64,000 nucleotides of DNA from contig NZ_AP019007.1 of NCBI RefSeq assembly GCF_009176645.1, positions 2,480,001-2,544,000 on the forward strand, given 5' to 3'. The notes beneath the pieces are model-generated. The model saw nothing but the letters and a program-made list of their open reading frames with translations. It was not told the origin of the DNA and did not search any database. This document shows, in pieces, positions 63,129-64,000 of this stretch (within the stretch, counting starts at the first letter, position 1; each line of letters begins with the position of its first letter). The translations under genes were made by a program, and so were the position numbers. The stretch is from Enterobacter oligotrophicus. Lineage in GTDB: Bacteria; Pseudomonadota; Gammaproteobacteria; Enterobacterales; Enterobacteriaceae.

Positions 63129-64000
63129 ATGTTAAAAAATTCCTGTAAAAAAGGAATGCTTGCGTTTTACCTTACTACGCTTGCTTTCAGTATTCGGGCA
63201 GAAATTAACCCAGCAGCGGATGAACCCATGGAGTTGGCGCGAGCGATATTTGATACCGAGGCCTTAAAAACCCAGGGGCTTGATCCTGCTATTGCTGATT
63301 ACTATTCCATGACTCCCCGTTTTACTCCCGGCTATCATAACGTAACTGTTAATCTTAACGGGAAAAGCCGTGCAATTATGCCGGTCAAATTTGACGAAGA
63401 AGGGACGCCGTGTATTGATAAAGATTTTCTTGAAAATGCGGGTCTGATTAAACAAATTAAGAGAGGCTCCTGTCCGAAGATTCATCAATACTGGTCCGGG
63501 TCAACTATACAGTCATCTCCTGATATAGAAGAGATTTCACTTGTTGTTCCGCCGGAAGCGCTTGACCCTAATTTTGGCCGTCAGTTCGCGGAGGTTCGCG
63601 GGGGTCGTGCGGCAATGCTGAATTACTCCATGTTCGGCACCCATAACCAATATGATGATGAAAATGCCGATCGTTTCCAGTCCACTTTTGAAATGGGCTT
63701 TAACGCCGGGGACTGGATTGTGCGCAGTATGCAATTCATCAGCGATGGCAGCGATCAAGATTTCGACGTCGATTCTCTTTATACCTATGCCCAGCGTACT
63801 TTTACCGATTATGGCGTGATGGTGCAGGGCGGTCAGATTAACGTGGCCAACAGTCGCTTCAGTATTCCGGGTATTTATGGGGTACAAATGATGCCGGATA
63901 CCGCCCTTTTGCCTCAGTCTGGAACGGGTGTCGAAGTCAGCGGTATTGCTCGCAATCCTCAGGCGCGTGTTGATATCCGCCAGGGTGGGCAGCTTATTTA
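63129..64000 (+). CDS. Fimbrial outer-membrane usher (partial, YhcD-like)
   Basis: The usher assembles and secretes the pilus. Only the first 290 codons lie in the window; the frame is open to base 64000. It begins MLKNSCKKGMLAFYLTTLAF with a signal peptide ending near IRA|EIN (residue 24). The N-terminal chaperone-binding domain (MELARAIFDTEALKTQGLDP) and two cysteines (CIDKDFL, SCPKIHQ) are followed by the first barrel strands (RGGRAAMLNYSMFGTHNQYD). No frameshift or stop is seen. Confidence 0.9.
   Translation, partial: MLKNSCKKGMLAFYLTTLAFSIRAEINPAADEPMELARAIFDTEALKTQGLDPAIADYYSMTPRFTPGYHNVTVNLNGKSRAIMPVKFDEEGTPCIDKDFLENAGLIKQIKRGSCPKIHQYWSGSTIQSSPDIEEISLVVPPEALDPNFGRQFAEVRGGRAAMLNYSMFGTHNQYDDENADRFQSTFEMGFNAGDWIVRSMQFISDGSDQDFDVDSLYTYAQRTFTDYGVMVQGGQINVANSRFSIPGIYGVQMMPDTALLPQSGTGVEVSGIARNPQARVDIRQGGQLI

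Overview
The window is enterobacterial chromosome around the replication origin. Gene content, gene order, protein lengths (AsnC 152 aa, AsnA 330, RbsA 501, GlnA 469, FdoG 1016) and rRNA lengths (16S 1542, 23S 2904, 5S 120 nt) closely match Escherichia coli. The variable parts of the 16S gene look like Enterobacter or a near relative such as Lelliottia or Leclercia. All identifications are by reading; no search was run.

Layout. (1) 1-420: oriC. (2) 424-7599: mioC, asnC, asnA, the viaA/ravA pair and the potassium transporter kup. (3) 7706-15770: ribose operon rbsDACBKR behind two RbsR operators, then hsrA and yieP on the other strand. (4) 15890-21091: a complete rRNA operon with P1/P2 promoters, 16S, a short spacer without any tRNA, 23S, 5S and a terminator. 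(5) 21144-32228: mobBA, yihD, srkA-dsbA, yihG, polA, Spot 42 RNA, engB, CsrC RNA, yihI, a small unrecognised membrane ORF, hemN and the 36-codon gene yshB. (6) 32329-38589: glnA-glnL-glnG with sigma-54 promoter and NtrC sites, then typA/bipA. (7) 38669-49293: sulfoquinovose catabolism (ompL, yihO, yihP, yihQ, yihS, yihT, yihU, divergent yihV and csqR). (8) 49413-52307: yihX, yihY, dtd, fabY. (9) 52319-54055: an accessory pocket with an HSL-type esterase and a VapBC-like toxin-antitoxin pair. (10) 54095-60837: formate dehydrogenase-O (fdoGHI, fdhE, divergent fdhD), with an in-frame UGA selenocysteine codon in fdoG. (11) 60952-64000: a DUF1471 secreted small protein, then an AT-richer chaperone/usher fimbrial cluster starting with a DUF1120 protein and running off the window inside the usher gene.

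How the genes work together. The sulfoquinovose genes form a complete uptake-to-export route (porin, two symporters, glycosidase, isomerase, kinase, aldolase, reductase, repressor), but the mutarotase gene yihR is absent. The gln genes are a nitrogen-stress circuit with NtrC sites before both glnA and glnL. The fdo genes encode a periplasm-facing respiratory enzyme together with its two maturation factors.

The most notable structural point is the rRNA operon. Its left flank (yieP) is the E. coli rrnC flank and its right flank (mobB) is the rrnA flank, so about 90 kb that separate these two operons in E. coli are not here. This suggests an rrn-mediated chromosome rearrangement in this lineage, or an assembly join. 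I found no CRISPR array, prophage, insertion sequence or clearly new multi-gene system.
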